From positions 62,001-126,000 of the forward strand of contig JABHWU010000040.1 in the NCBI GenBank assembly GCA_018657625.1: 64,000 nt of DNA. Direction: 5' to 3'. A program made the translations under genes and the position numbers. A model generated the notes under the pieces. The model saw nothing but the letters and a program-made list of their open reading frames with translations, was not told where the DNA came from and ran no database searches. This DNA comes from Deltaproteobacteria bacterium. GTDB lineage: Bacteria; SAR324; XYD2-FULL-50-16. Positions 54,062 to 63,027 of this stretch are shown here, piece after piece. The stretch's first letter is position 1, and each line of letters starts with the position of its first letter.

Positions 54062-54955
54062 TCAGACTTCTGGTCCATATTCAATTTTAGTCGCTTTCCG
54101 TAGTGTCTCAACATATTGAACAAAAGCATCTTGTTCTTTACCAGCCACAAGATGTTGGGAAATTTGTTCTTTCACTTCATCAAAACTGGCTGTTTCGGCT
54201 GCTTTTCGGTCGGTCAATTTAATAATATGATATCCGAATTTTGTTTCTACGATTTCACTAACATCGCCTACTTTCATTTTAAAAGCAGCATCTTCAAATG
54301 GTTTAACCATTTTACCTCTATCAAAAAAACCTAAATCACCGCCTTTCTCTTTACTGGGACACTCTGAATGCTGACTGGCCAAATTTGAGAATTCTGCCCC
54401 TTTTTCAATTTTACCTAATAAACCTGATAGCTCCAGTCGTTTTTGTGCTTTCAAATCATTTGATGCATCCGGATCTACTTTAAATAATATATGGCTGGCA
54501 CTGATTCGTTCCGGCATTTTAAAATTATCAGGGTTGTCATCAAAAAATTTGCTGATTTCCTCTGCCGTTAACGTTAATCCTAAACCTTTAATGTGAGAAC
54601 GGACTAAGTTATCAACTTTTAATTGCTGTTCCAGATCAGCCTTAATTTGGTTTTCTGTAATGCCGACTTGTTTCAATTGATCTTCAAAAGCGTTTTGGGA
54701 AGGGAACCGTTTGACAATTGCATCGAATTCCTGTTCCACATGTTCTGAAGGTACCTGGATGTCTTGTTTGCTAACTTCAAAATTCAACAGATATTTATTT
54801 ATAGTAGCTTCAACTGCCTGTTGACGAATTTTCGGTTTGGCGGCTTCGATTTGTTCCGGTGTGAAGTTGTTTTGATGCTGGGCTATGATGTTTTTTACTT
54901 CCTGAGCAACTTCTTCGTTTGAAATTTCAACTTCATTGACTTTAGCGATCACCAT
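54062..54955 (-). CDS. Parvulin-type peptidyl-prolyl isomerase without signal peptide
   Basis: A 297-residue protein. The N-terminal about 150 residues are SurA/PrsA-like chaperone helices (VNEVEISNEEVAQEVKNIIA). The parvulin domain (about residues 168-270) has the SASHILFKV strand, SQHSECPSKEKGGDLGFFDRGKMV and VGDVSEIVETKFGYHIIKL, close to the family's consensus. No N-terminal signal peptide is seen, so it may act in the cytoplasm, as proposed for NifM/PpiC-like proteins. It seems to stand alone, with an AT-rich 100-base gap downstream. Confidence 0.85.
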   Translation of the reverse strand: MVIAKVNEVEISNEEVAQEVKNIIAQHQNNFTPEQIEAAKPKIRQQAVEATINKYLLNFEVSKQDIQVPSEHVEQEFDAIVKRFPSQNAFEDQLKQVGITENQIKADLEQQLKVDNLVRSHIKGLGLTLTAEEISKFFDDNPDNFKMPERISASHILFKVDPDASNDLKAQKRLELSGLLGKIEKGAEFSNLASQHSECPSKEKGGDLGFFDRGKMVKPFEDAAFKMKVGDVSEIVETKFGYHIIKLTDRKAAETASFDEVKEQISQHLVAGKEQDAFVQYVETLRKATKIEYGPEV

Positions 54956-55344
54956 CGACTCCTTATATATTATGAATTGTACTGGAAATGTAGAAAAATT
55001 TGGAAGTTTTGTCTGAAGAATGACTTAGATTTTCAGCCATTATATTAACAATAATCTGTAAGGTAATGTAATCATATCTTATATGTCAAATCTTGTTTGA
55101 GGATCAAATTTTTACTATTTTAATTAACTACTAATCTTCTTATCAGGGGCATAACTATAGCAATTTGTATTGAACACATTCGGACACTGAGCGAAGTCGA
55201 AGTGTTTTCGAAAAGTATCCTATGCCCAATTTCAGTTTTAAGGACTTTTTTATAATCTCTTAGTTTTAAACGCGATGATCCAAAAAAGATTCCCATAAAT
55301 GTACCTATTACAACAAGGAAAACACACTCCTGGGAGATAGAAAT
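54956..55344. other. Gap containing one copy of a 16-bp dispersed repeat
   Basis: The only structure is CTGAGCGAAGTCGAAG (55187-55202), inside an imperfect palindrome ACACT...AGTGT. A matching inverted copy lies at 56194-56209. No open frame of coding character. Confidence 0.5.
55187..55202 (+). repeat. Dispersed 16-bp repeat, copy A
   Basis: CTGAGCGAAGTCGAAG. Its exact reverse complement is at 56194-56209. The two flank a single AAA ATPase gene. Confidence 0.8.
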
Positions 55345-56055
55345 TCAGATTTTACCGTTTTCCCCCTTAAAAAAAGCACTATAAACTTTGTAGTGTTCTG
55401 TTTCTTCATATGATATCGGTTTAATTGAATCATTATCAAAACTATAAAGCATGGCCTGATTACAAGACATTAGAATCGGTGAATGTGTCGCAATAATAAA
55501 TTGTGCATGTCCCTGTTTACTGATTTCGGTTAACAATGACAGCAAATCCAGCTGGGTTTTTGGAGATAAAGCTGCTTCCGGTTCATCCAGAAAATAGATT
55601 CCTTTTACTTTATAAATAGATTTAAAATAAGCCATACATGATTGTCCATGGGATTGTGTCACCAGGGATGATCCGCCAAAATGATTCAAAATACCAGGAC
55701 TGCCGATAGCCCATTCATCAACCAGATGGGAATAATTACGAAACAACTCCGGAGAAAAAAAAGAACCCTGAACCATTCCCTGAAGCCACTTAATATCAAT
55801 AGTATCGACTAACATGTCTTCAAATTGGTTACCATCATACGATGATCTGGCAACTCCTTCCCATATATGAATTCGGCATCTACGACAAAGCGCTTTGAGC
55901 AGCGTGGATTTTCCAGAGCCATTCTCCCCGGTAAAAATAGTTATCGGATGTGTTAACTCCATCTTTTTCGTTTGTTGAAAAATAGGTAAACTAAACGGAT
56001 AAGCTTCCCGGGTCGGAAATCGTTTTTGATCAATGATCAATTCACTTAAGTGCAT
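55345..56055 (-). CDS. AAA family ATPase (ABC-like, small)
   Basis: A 236-residue soluble ATPase. Walker A is GENGSGKSTLLKAL, the signature-like motif is QSHGQS, Walker B is GIYFLDEPEAALS and the H-loop is IATHSPIL. It lacks the nuclease or toprim domain of OLD proteins and has no membrane part. Such short ATPases often accompany a partner protein in defence or toxin systems, but none is adjacent. Flanked by an inverted 16-bp repeat, which may mean insertion or gene transfer. Confidence 0.8.
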   Translation of the reverse strand: MHLSELIIDQKRFPTREAYPFSLPIFQQTKKMELTHPITIFTGENGSGKSTLLKALCRRCRIHIWEGVARSSYDGNQFEDMLVDTIDIKWLQGMVQGSFFSPELFRNYSHLVDEWAIGSPGILNHFGGSSLVTQSHGQSCMAYFKSIYKVKGIYFLDEPEAALSPKTQLDLLSLLTEISKQGHAQFIIATHSPILMSCNQAMLYSFDNDSIKPISYEETEHYKVYSAFFKGENGKI

Positions 56056-56193
56056 TATTATTCTCTTATAAAAAATTCAATAACTAACTTTTAGTAAAAG
56101 TGGTTTTCCAGACTTGTCTCTCCATCGGTTCCCTGAGCACTGAATCTGCGATACTTTGAGCAGAGAACGAAGGGTTAATCCAATAATATACTT

Positions 56194-56209
56194 CGACTTC
56201 GCTCAGCAT
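56194..56209 (-). repeat. Dispersed 16-bp repeat, copy B (inverted)
   Basis: CTTCGACTTCGCTCAG, the reverse complement of copy A, in the gap between the AAA ATPase and the zinc-ribbon gene (56056-56324). Surrounding sequence also has loose GAGCA/GAACGAAGGG phrases and looks like decayed repeat DNA. Confidence 0.8.
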
Positions 56210-56324
56210 ACTGGTAGGGGCAACCTAATTGAGAAATGCTTTAGGTGAGAAAATTGCATGGAAGTTTCAATCATTTTTTAGAAACTTTTATCAGACCTTG
56301 GAAAAATGAAAGCGAATCTGAAGT

Positions 56325-57047
56325 TTATTTTTTAAAGCGTTTCAGCATTTGTTTTCCACTTTTTGTTTGAATAATGTTCACGACATCTGCCACTGCAATT
56401 GGTAATTGAACTTCATTTTCTAAGAGTATCAGTCGTTGTAAATGCATGGCATCCCAGACAAGGATGGATTCATCGGTTTCCAATCGCTGACCAGACAAAG
56501 TCGTTTGTATTAATTCACAAATCTTTTTTATGTCTTCACCTTCGATGCCAACCTTATCCAACATCTCTTCCCAGATATCTATTTTACCGAGTAATTCAAC
56601 AATCTCATTTTGCTCGGAATCAGAGACCAATTCTGATTTTAATAATGCCCCGATAAATAAAACTGCTGGTTTGATCAAAGTCGGATTTCCCTCTTCCTTC
56701 ATCATCATGGTTTCAGCCAATAATAAAGCATCCAAAGCATTTTGCATCCGGCCGGGTTGGTTGCTCAGTTTTTTATGTAAAAGTGCTTTTAACCTTTCAA
56801 TGATGGGAGAGGCTTTTATTGCTTCTTCAGGAATATCACCTAAACATTCAGCTGCCATTTTACACCACTTAGCACAATTCAGATTAATGGCGGGATTGTT
56901 GATTAGTTCGCCGCAATCAGAACAATATCGCATGGGGTCATCTTTCCAAAATTCGATCTCCTCTCCACAATATGGACATTTAACTTCAATGATATCTTTT
57001 AGTTTCCAAAATCTTTTATCTTGTCCAGGGCAGCGGTTTGTAGTCAT
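56325..57047 (-). CDS. Zinc-ribbon plus degenerate HD-like domain protein
   Basis: A 240-residue protein. The N-terminal zinc ribbon has cysteines in VKCPYCGEEIEFWKDDPMRYCSDCG, plus NLNCAKWCKMAAECLG. The rest looks like an HD-superfamily phosphohydrolase of a kind found near corrinoid genes. The expected HD motif position reads LFIGALLK, and the HHH region (in KKICELIQTTLSG) has lost its histidines; only ILVWDAMHLQRL keeps the late aspartate. It is therefore probably not an active phosphohydrolase. Its ATG overlaps the stop of a 34-residue frame, just downstream of the acs operon. Confidence 0.7.
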   Translation of the reverse strand: MTTNRCPGQDKRFWKLKDIIEVKCPYCGEEIEFWKDDPMRYCSDCGELINNPAINLNCAKWCKMAAECLGDIPEEAIKASPIIERLKALLHKKLSNQPGRMQNALDALLLAETMMMKEEGNPTLIKPAVLFIGALLKSELVSDSEQNEIVELLGKIDIWEEMLDKVGIEGEDIKKICELIQTTLSGQRLETDESILVWDAMHLQRLILLENEVQLPIAVADVVNIIQTKSGKQMLKRFKK

Positions 57048-57148
57048 TTGGTGTCTTTTAACAGAGTTATTTTAATTAGGAAATCAACATCTTTAAGTTT
57101 TTCGGTAGCCAGGTAGATCGCGGCTGCTAAACCCGAATTTTGAGACAT
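57044..57148 (-). CDS. Small 34-aa ORF overlapping the zinc-ribbon start (ATGA)
   Basis: An ATG at 57148 opens a 34-codon frame (MSQNSGLAAAIYLATEKL...) whose TGA overlaps the ATG of the zinc-ribbon gene as ATGA. That overlap suggests translational coupling. The sequence is helical with alternating hydrophobics; it may be the shortened N-terminus of a longer protein such as a DUF3786-like one, but I cannot show it. It lies between the acs terminator and the zinc-ribbon gene. Confidence 0.45.
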   Translation of the reverse strand: MSQNSGLAAAIYLATEKLKDVDFLIKITLLKDTK

Positions 57149-57174
57149 AGCTATATTTTAAAGAAAGGAAAAAA

Positions 57175-57201
57175 AAACCGGATAATTAGATTACCCGGTT
57201 T
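57175..57201 (-). terminator. Intrinsic terminator of the acs operon
   Basis: AAACCGG pairs with CCGGTTT, extended by AT pairs with one mismatch; on the minus strand the stem is followed by a run of eight T and TTCC. It lies 47 bases beyond the acsE stop codon. Confidence 0.8.
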
Positions 57202-57247
57202 AATTCAAAACTTGCATACTTAAAACTAAGACAATGCTTAGATCCTT

Positions 57248-58030
57248 TTAACTCCTAAAAGCATCGATATATGAATCGGCATAAATAGATTTATTCAACG
57301 CCAATTCAGCGGTTAATATCGCGTTAACCAAATCCTCGTCATTAACATCCAAAATAACAGCATCCAGTCCGTTTGCTACCAGCATAACAGCAAAGGTCCG
57401 ATTGATCAATTTTTTTTGTGTGGTGCCATTGGAAATATTACTTAACCCACAGACAATATGGCATGGTGGATCTGAAAACAATTTAAATTGAGCGGTTGCC
57501 CCTAAGATTTCTTTGGCTTGATCCTGCATAAATTTTAAAGGCATAACGATGGGGTCAAGAAAAAGCTGCTCAGGTGTAATATCATATTCCATGATTTTTG
57601 CAAAAATCTGCCCTGCAAACTCAACTCTGGCATCCACTGTTTTGGGGCTACCACTTTCATCCATCGCTAAACCAATGACAGAGGCTTTATGTTCAGCGAT
57701 TAAAGGTAAAATAGCATCAAGTTTGAAATCATCAGCTGTCGTGGAATTTACAAGCGGTGGTTTTTTACACATCGGAATCGCTTCTTTCAACATTAAAACT
57801 TTATTAGAATCAATTGAAATGGGCAAGTCAACGGCGTCCTGAACCTGTTCAATCATCCAGCAGAGATCTTCCGGTTTAGCTGAAACAGCGCCTAAATTCA
57901 CATCCAGGTAATCAGCCCCTGCCTTTTGTTGTTTGATGGCGGTTTCCTTAATAACATCACCGTCTCTATTAATAACGGCTTCCTTGATTGCTTTAAAACC
58001 AGTGTTTATTCTTTCACCTATAAAAATCAT
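57248..58030 (-). CDS. acsE: Methyltetrahydrofolate:corrinoid/iron-sulfur protein methyltransferase
   Basis: A 260-residue TIM-barrel enzyme moving the methyl group from methyl-THF to the cobalt of the corrinoid protein. It begins MIFIGERINTGFKAIK and has DVNLGAVSAKPEDL, ISIDSNKVLML, VNSTTADD, and the GLSNISNGTTQKKLINRTFAVMLV block of the MeTr family (pterin-binding). Last gene of the acs operon, with a terminator downstream. Length matches acetogen AcsE (about 262 residues). Confidence 0.94.
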   Translation of the reverse strand: MIFIGERINTGFKAIKEAVINRDGDVIKETAIKQQKAGADYLDVNLGAVSAKPEDLCWMIEQVQDAVDLPISIDSNKVLMLKEAIPMCKKPPLVNSTTADDFKLDAILPLIAEHKASVIGLAMDESGSPKTVDARVEFAGQIFAKIMEYDITPEQLFLDPIVMPLKFMQDQAKEILGATAQFKLFSDPPCHIVCGLSNISNGTTQKKLINRTFAVMLVANGLDAVILDVNDEDLVNAILTAELALNKSIYADSYIDAFRS

Positions 58031-58038
58031 CTCTACTC

Positions 58039-58995
58039 CTACAGAAGGTTATTAATTGTCGATTGAATAATTTTTATGGCTTTTGGATGAGCCATAATTA
58101 AAAGATCTGCTCCAGCTTGCAGGTATCCACCCGCACAAACAGCTTCCCACATTGGACCACGTTTTTCCAACGCACCCCATCCAGTCAGAATATCTTCATC
58201 CACAGAGGCTTCTTTAACTCTCCAGACTTCTCCGCCAATGTCACAAAGTTGTGGTGATGCCATCAATTTATCACCTTGAAGACCGGCTATTCTGGCACGT
58301 TCTAAAATAGTGTACACATAATCAAAACCATATCCTAAAGCAGCAGTTGTCTGAAGCATAACGACTTCTTTCAAATCTAAACCGGCATCCTGAAGCAGAA
58401 TGTTCACTTGTTTTCCAATATTAATGTCAACCGGAGCTTCCGCAATAATCTTATGTTTGTCTGCTTTACAGATCGCCACGACAGTTTGATAATTAGTTTC
58501 AGTGGCTGAGCCGATCAGACAGTTTTCTCCACGAGCAGCGTGGGAACAGGCAGGTAGAACTTCATTGTCTTTTTCCTCTTCACCACATCCCCAAAGAATT
58601 AAAGGAACATCAACGGTTTTCAGCATTCCTTCAACGATTTTCGCGCACTCATCCGGTGATCGATTTTTTGTTGCTTCCGAAGCTCCCAAGAACCGCATAT
58701 TTATCGCTTCCACACCAAATTCCTCAACATTTTTCTGAGCCCACTCAATCGGATCATTAATTTCTTTTCCAATCGCGTTTTTTAAAACGTCAGGCCAATC
58801 AGGTACTATATCAGCAACATATCCTGCAATCACTGGTTTATTAGGCAGATCGCCTTCAAAACTAAGAAAAGGCAGTGTTGATTGTCCTCCAAGTGTAATC
58901 GTTTTACACCTTGTTCCACCTTCTTCTTTTGTGGCTCCAATGGTTACTTCATTAATTGTGTTTTTCCAGTTTTCTTTTAATTCAGGAATTCCCAT
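58039..58995 (-). CDS. acsD: Corrinoid/iron-sulfur protein small subunit
   Basis: The ATG at 58995 follows GGAGGTG and gives a 318-residue protein, the small subunit (CdhD/AcsD type). It starts MGIPELKENWKNTINEVTIGATKEEGGTR with PFLSFEGDLPNKPVIA, then WAQKNVEEFGVEAINMRFLG and the GCGEEEKDNEVL segment. With AcsC it carries methylcobamide between AcsE and the acetyl-CoA synthase. It overlaps cooC by 14 bases. Confidence 0.93.
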   Translation of the reverse strand: MGIPELKENWKNTINEVTIGATKEEGGTRCKTITLGGQSTLPFLSFEGDLPNKPVIAGYVADIVPDWPDVLKNAIGKEINDPIEWAQKNVEEFGVEAINMRFLGASEATKNRSPDECAKIVEGMLKTVDVPLILWGCGEEEKDNEVLPACSHAARGENCLIGSATETNYQTVVAICKADKHKIIAEAPVDINIGKQVNILLQDAGLDLKEVVMLQTTAALGYGFDYVYTILERARIAGLQGDKLMASPQLCDIGGEVWRVKEASVDEDILTGWGALEKRGPMWEAVCAGGYLQAGADLLIMAHPKAIKIIQSTINNLL

Positions 58996-59749
58996 TTTCA
59001 CCTCCAATTCGATTAATAATTAGATTGATATTATCCATAACCGGATCTCCAATAAGTTTCTTAATTGGTTCCCCTAAAAAAATTGTTTCTTCTAATTTCG
59101 CGTTATAAGGAAGATCGCATAAAAGTTCCATATCCAGTTGAGCGAGTCGTTCATGAACTTTTGCCTTTCTTTCTTCCTTAACCAGATTCGTAATCAGGAA
59201 ATTATATGCGATTCGATCTTTCATATCTTTTACGATTGATTCGATCTGAACAGCACAATCAAAAGAAAGGGGATTTTCGTTTACAACAACTAAAAGTCCG
59301 TCAATATCGACGGTGGTCCGTCGACTTAAATGTTCAAGTCCTGCTTCATTATCAATGACCAGCCATTTATAAGATGGGGCAAGATCATCACAGAATTTGC
59401 GGATCAAACTGTTAATAAAACAATAACAACTTGCCCCTTCTCCTTTTCCCATCGTGATGAGATCAAACCCCTCTGCTTCTTCAATAATTTCATGAAGACC
59501 CATTTCAATGTAATTGGCTTTTGTCATTCCCGCCGGAAAATTCTTAATCTCTTTTAAAAGATCGTCTCTGAGATCCCCGATGGTTTGTTTTGGAGGAACA
59601 CCCAGCAAAGTTCCCAGGTTACAATCTGGATCGGCATCTACTGCCAATACCGGTCCCATTCCCCGATTTACCAATTCACTGATAATCAAAGCTGTGGTAG
59701 TTGATTTTCCGGTTCCCCCCTTTCCTGCTACAGCAATACTCTTAGCCAT
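58982..59749 (-). CDS. cooC: CooC/AcsF-type nickel-insertion ATPase
   Basis: The ATG at 59749 (GGAGA upstream) gives 255 residues. The deviant Walker A is GKGGTGKSTTTALI, followed by DADPDCNLGTLLGV and a CYCFINSLIRK cysteine pair, then LVIDNEAGLEHLSRRT. These are features of CooC, an ATPase that loads nickel into carbon monoxide dehydrogenase/acetyl-CoA synthase. It sits between acsV (TAATG overlap) and acsD, as in other acs clusters. Confidence 0.92.
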   Translation of the reverse strand: MAKSIAVAGKGGTGKSTTTALIISELVNRGMGPVLAVDADPDCNLGTLLGVPPKQTIGDLRDDLLKEIKNFPAGMTKANYIEMGLHEIIEEAEGFDLITMGKGEGASCYCFINSLIRKFCDDLAPSYKWLVIDNEAGLEHLSRRTTVDIDGLLVVVNENPLSFDCAVQIESIVKDMKDRIAYNFLITNLVKEERKAKVHERLAQLDMELLCDLPYNAKLEETIFLGEPIKKLIGDPVMDNINLIINRIGGENGNS

Positions 59750-61632
59750 TACTCTTCTCTCCAAAAATTGATGTCCGTATGGGGTAAAAACATCGCTTTC
59801 CTAAACTCTTCCACGTAATCATCAGCTCCCATTAAATCGTAATATGTTGTATTTGTGTGAATATCTGCTATTTCATGAAACGCTTCCTGGTAAGAAGCTG
59901 TTAATTTTGCTCCCTTGATAGCTGTATTTCCGACAAATTCTATTTTTTCTTTAGGAAGCGGTGGAATCAGGCCGATGTTAATAGCACTATCAATATCGAT
60001 ATAATTACCGAAGGCACCACCTAAATAAATTTTATTAATTTCAGAATAACTTAATTCCAGCCGTTTAAGTAATATTCTTATCGCTGCAAAAATAGCCGCT
60101 TTAGCCACAATCACATTTTCCAGATCCTTTTCCGAAAAATAGATGGATTTTTTCGTACGATCATTTTTACTATCTACCAGAATAAAATGTGAAATACCGT
60201 TTCTGGTAAAAATACCTTCGTGACTTCCCTGTATAAACTTGCCGGAACGATTGATAATTTTCTGATCCAATAGAACACTGACAATATCGATAATCCCGGA
60301 ACCACAAATACCGATTGCCGGTTTGTCATGAATGGTTTTGAACTTAATTTCACCATCTTCAACATATACTTTTTCGATAGCGCCCGATTCTGCGCGGACA
60401 CCACATTCTACACTGGCACCTTCTAAAGCAGGTCCTGCAGATGCGGAACTGGCGATTAACCAATCCTTATTCCCCAGTATAATTTCTCCATTAGTGCCGA
60501 TATCAACCAATAAACACAGTTTATCATGTTTATGCATCTCAGTCGCCAGAATTCCTGCCGTTAAATCACTTCCAACCCAGCCACTGATGCACGGAAGTGC
60601 ATATAACAATCCACGGGGATTAATTCCGATTCCTACCTCAACTGCTCTTAAAGGCGGGGGAATTAACGAAACAGGTGTATATGGTGTTCGTCGGATATGT
60701 TCTGCTGAAAGTCCCAGCAAAAAATGTGTCATTACCGTATTTCCGGCACAAACAACTGCCGTAATATCCTGAAGATTAATATTATTATTGCTGCATAGCC
60801 CTTCTATCAGTTTATTGATATCTTCAACCAGTAGCCTTTGAAGTTCATCAGTCCCTACTTTTTCTGCGCGTATTATCCTACCGGTAACTTCCCGGCCATA
60901 AACGCCTTGTGAGTTAAAACAAGCTTTTCCGTCCATGGTTTCAGTATTGTTAGCATTCACTAAATGTGCAACAACCGTACTGGTCCCCATGTCTACGATG
61001 ATCATGTAATTTTTATCAACAGTGTCACCGCCTTCCAGGTTCATGATTTCAGCAATTTGCCGCCTCAAACCCAAGGTTACTGTAACCTTGTAGTCATATT
61101 TTCTCAAAATCTTTGAAATATTTTTAATGATTTTGAGTCCCGTTTGCATAGAGGGAATTTTCAAGACCTCCCTGACTTTGTCGCATACCAGCTGTAAATC
61201 CGATGTGACATTTGCTAAAGTAGGCTTTTCCAACTCCATATACAACTTTAGGACAATCGGCTTGATTTCATAATTTTTAGCATAGGAAGAACCTTTACTG
61301 AGATAACTGAAACGCTGCGCGTCTTCATTAGCAATCAATTTTTCTTTAGCCCAGGTCCCCCAGGGAATATCAACCACCAAATCACTTTGAACAGTGACCT
61401 GGCAAGCTAATACATATCCTGCTTTAATTTCTTCTCTATTTAATTGGGAGGTCCCTTCACCTTTGACCTTCCCCGATTTTACAATCATTTTACACCGACC
61501 GCAAATCCCATCACCCCCGCAAAGATTATTAATAGTAATATTGCATTTGGCGCAGGCATCCAGGAGGATCGTCCCCTCCTGGACTCTGACAGACAGCGCT
61601 TGTGGATAGAAAATGACGTTGTATTCAGCCAT
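59749..61632 (-). CDS. acsV: Corrinoid protein activator (RACo/AcsV type)
   Basis: A 627-residue protein. The N-terminal 2Fe-2S ferredoxin domain has CAKCNITINNLCGGDGICGRC (Cys spacing of plant-type ferredoxins). The middle linker is followed by an ASKHA-type ATPase (about 200-627) with VDMGTSTVVAHL, VDIGTNGEIILG, and GAFGNYIDIDSAINIG. It uses ATP to reduce the Co(II) form of the corrinoid protein back to Co(I). The stop overlaps the cooC start by one base (TAATG). Confidence 0.92.
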   Translation of the reverse strand: MAEYNVIFYPQALSVRVQEGTILLDACAKCNITINNLCGGDGICGRCKMIVKSGKVKGEGTSQLNREEIKAGYVLACQVTVQSDLVVDIPWGTWAKEKLIANEDAQRFSYLSKGSSYAKNYEIKPIVLKLYMELEKPTLANVTSDLQLVCDKVREVLKIPSMQTGLKIIKNISKILRKYDYKVTVTLGLRRQIAEIMNLEGGDTVDKNYMIIVDMGTSTVVAHLVNANNTETMDGKACFNSQGVYGREVTGRIIRAEKVGTDELQRLLVEDINKLIEGLCSNNNINLQDITAVVCAGNTVMTHFLLGLSAEHIRRTPYTPVSLIPPPLRAVEVGIGINPRGLLYALPCISGWVGSDLTAGILATEMHKHDKLCLLVDIGTNGEIILGNKDWLIASSASAGPALEGASVECGVRAESGAIEKVYVEDGEIKFKTIHDKPAIGICGSGIIDIVSVLLDQKIINRSGKFIQGSHEGIFTRNGISHFILVDSKNDRTKKSIYFSEKDLENVIVAKAAIFAAIRILLKRLELSYSEINKIYLGGAFGNYIDIDSAINIGLIPPLPKEKIEFVGNTAIKGAKLTASYQEAFHEIADIHTNTTYYDLMGADDYVEEFRKAMFLPHTDINFWREE

Positions 61633-61639
61633 TTAACCT

Positions 61640-62968
61640 CTAAAGACTAGTTAAAAAGACAGGAATCTCTTTAGCAGTCTCAGGACCGATAATAACTTCT
61701 TTCCATTCGGAGATATCTTCTATTTCAGCCCGAAACATTGGAAGCAGTCCTGGAATGATCAGTTTTCGATGATCAACTTTATCAGCCACCCCTTGATCTT
61801 TCATGGTAGCCACAATTTTTTCTGCCGTAATTTTATCCCCGGCCCACGCATTTAATACACCCAGGCCTTCTGTATCTACAACACATATATAGGTAGGAAC
61901 CTTACTTCTCTCAACCTCTCCAGCTACACTGAAGTAGGTTAGTGAAAAATTTGAAGTAAACATCACCGGTGAGTTTTTATCCGGATCATTGATTTCATAA
62001 AGCTTGGCTTCCACGGTATTAGGAACCTGTGGATCAGTAAAAACATCTTGAACGATGGTTAAAATCGGTAACATTGACCATGGTTCAATACTATCAATGA
62101 TAACGATCCCGGCATATTTAGCTGCCGATATCGCTGACATGACAGTCTCTTCTTCAACATCAGATGCTTGTATATCCAATATTGTGGGATAGCCTAACGG
62201 TCGAAATTTATGTTTCAAAGCTGCACGCCGAACCCGAGTCAACATTCTAACTGAATCACCAATTTTGTCATTTTTAAATCCCAGCAGTAAATTTTCCGCG
62301 CCAGCCTTTTTTGCTTTTTCTATCAATTCAGCCAATTCTTCAAGATTAGCACCGGTAACAGCTAAGGGAACCTTAGTTGAAGCTGCGATTTTAGCAAAAG
62401 CATCAATATTTGAAGCATCTGCACTATAAAGAAGCGGTGCTTTATCTTTAATTGCCTCGGCAGCTGCTTCCATTTTAGCCGCATCGCTTCCCATTAAGAT
62501 AATCGCTTTATTACTTTTTTCCGCCACTAACTTTGCACGAGCAGCTGCATCAAAACTTCCTTCAATCTCTACTGCACAAAGTTTAGGCTCAAGTGTCGCC
62601 CCAACTCGTTGAAAATTTAAAGCGTTGACGGCTTCAATTTTACTACTGGCTTCGTCGTCAGAAAGTGAGGCTGGAATTCGAATTGCTAATCCACAAGGGC
62701 GATGAAATTTTTCATCATGACGAAATAAAACTGTTTCCTGCCCTAATTCAAATGCAGTGTCGCCAGTTCCGATTTTTACTAATTTCATTGGGGGTGCAGA
62801 AGCTTCAGACAAGTTTGACATCGCATCGGATGAAATTTCCGGACAATCTGTCAGCGCTTTTTGCCCGGCAGCCACCTGCATCGCAAAAGCCATACATGTC
62901 GGAAATCCGCACTCCTTACAATTAGTTCTCGGGAGGTCTTTGTAAATCTGCATACCTGTTAATGCCAT
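61640..62968 (-). CDS. acsC: Corrinoid/iron-sulfur protein large subunit
   Basis: A 442-residue subunit. The N-terminal 4Fe-4S binding motif is CKECGFPTCMAFAMQVAAGQ...C (C-x2-C-x4-C-x16-C). A TIM barrel follows, and the C-terminal part is the cobamide-binding region (YICVVDTEGLGVLNAWAG). It carries the methyl-cobamide. It lies 7 bases from acsV and 59 bases from acsB. Length matches acetogen AcsC (about 446 residues). Confidence 0.94.
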   Translation of the reverse strand: MALTGMQIYKDLPRTNCKECGFPTCMAFAMQVAAGQKALTDCPEISSDAMSNLSEASAPPMKLVKIGTGDTAFELGQETVLFRHDEKFHRPCGLAIRIPASLSDDEASSKIEAVNALNFQRVGATLEPKLCAVEIEGSFDAAARAKLVAEKSNKAIILMGSDAAKMEAAAEAIKDKAPLLYSADASNIDAFAKIAASTKVPLAVTGANLEELAELIEKAKKAGAENLLLGFKNDKIGDSVRMLTRVRRAALKHKFRPLGYPTILDIQASDVEEETVMSAISAAKYAGIVIIDSIEPWSMLPILTIVQDVFTDPQVPNTVEAKLYEINDPDKNSPVMFTSNFSLTYFSVAGEVERSKVPTYICVVDTEGLGVLNAWAGDKITAEKIVATMKDQGVADKVDHRKLIIPGLLPMFRAEIEDISEWKEVIIGPETAKEIPVFLTSL

Positions 62969-63027
62969 TATATTCTCCGTAAGTGATTATATCACGCTGA
63001 ACCTAATCAGCGTGAGGAATTTCATCG

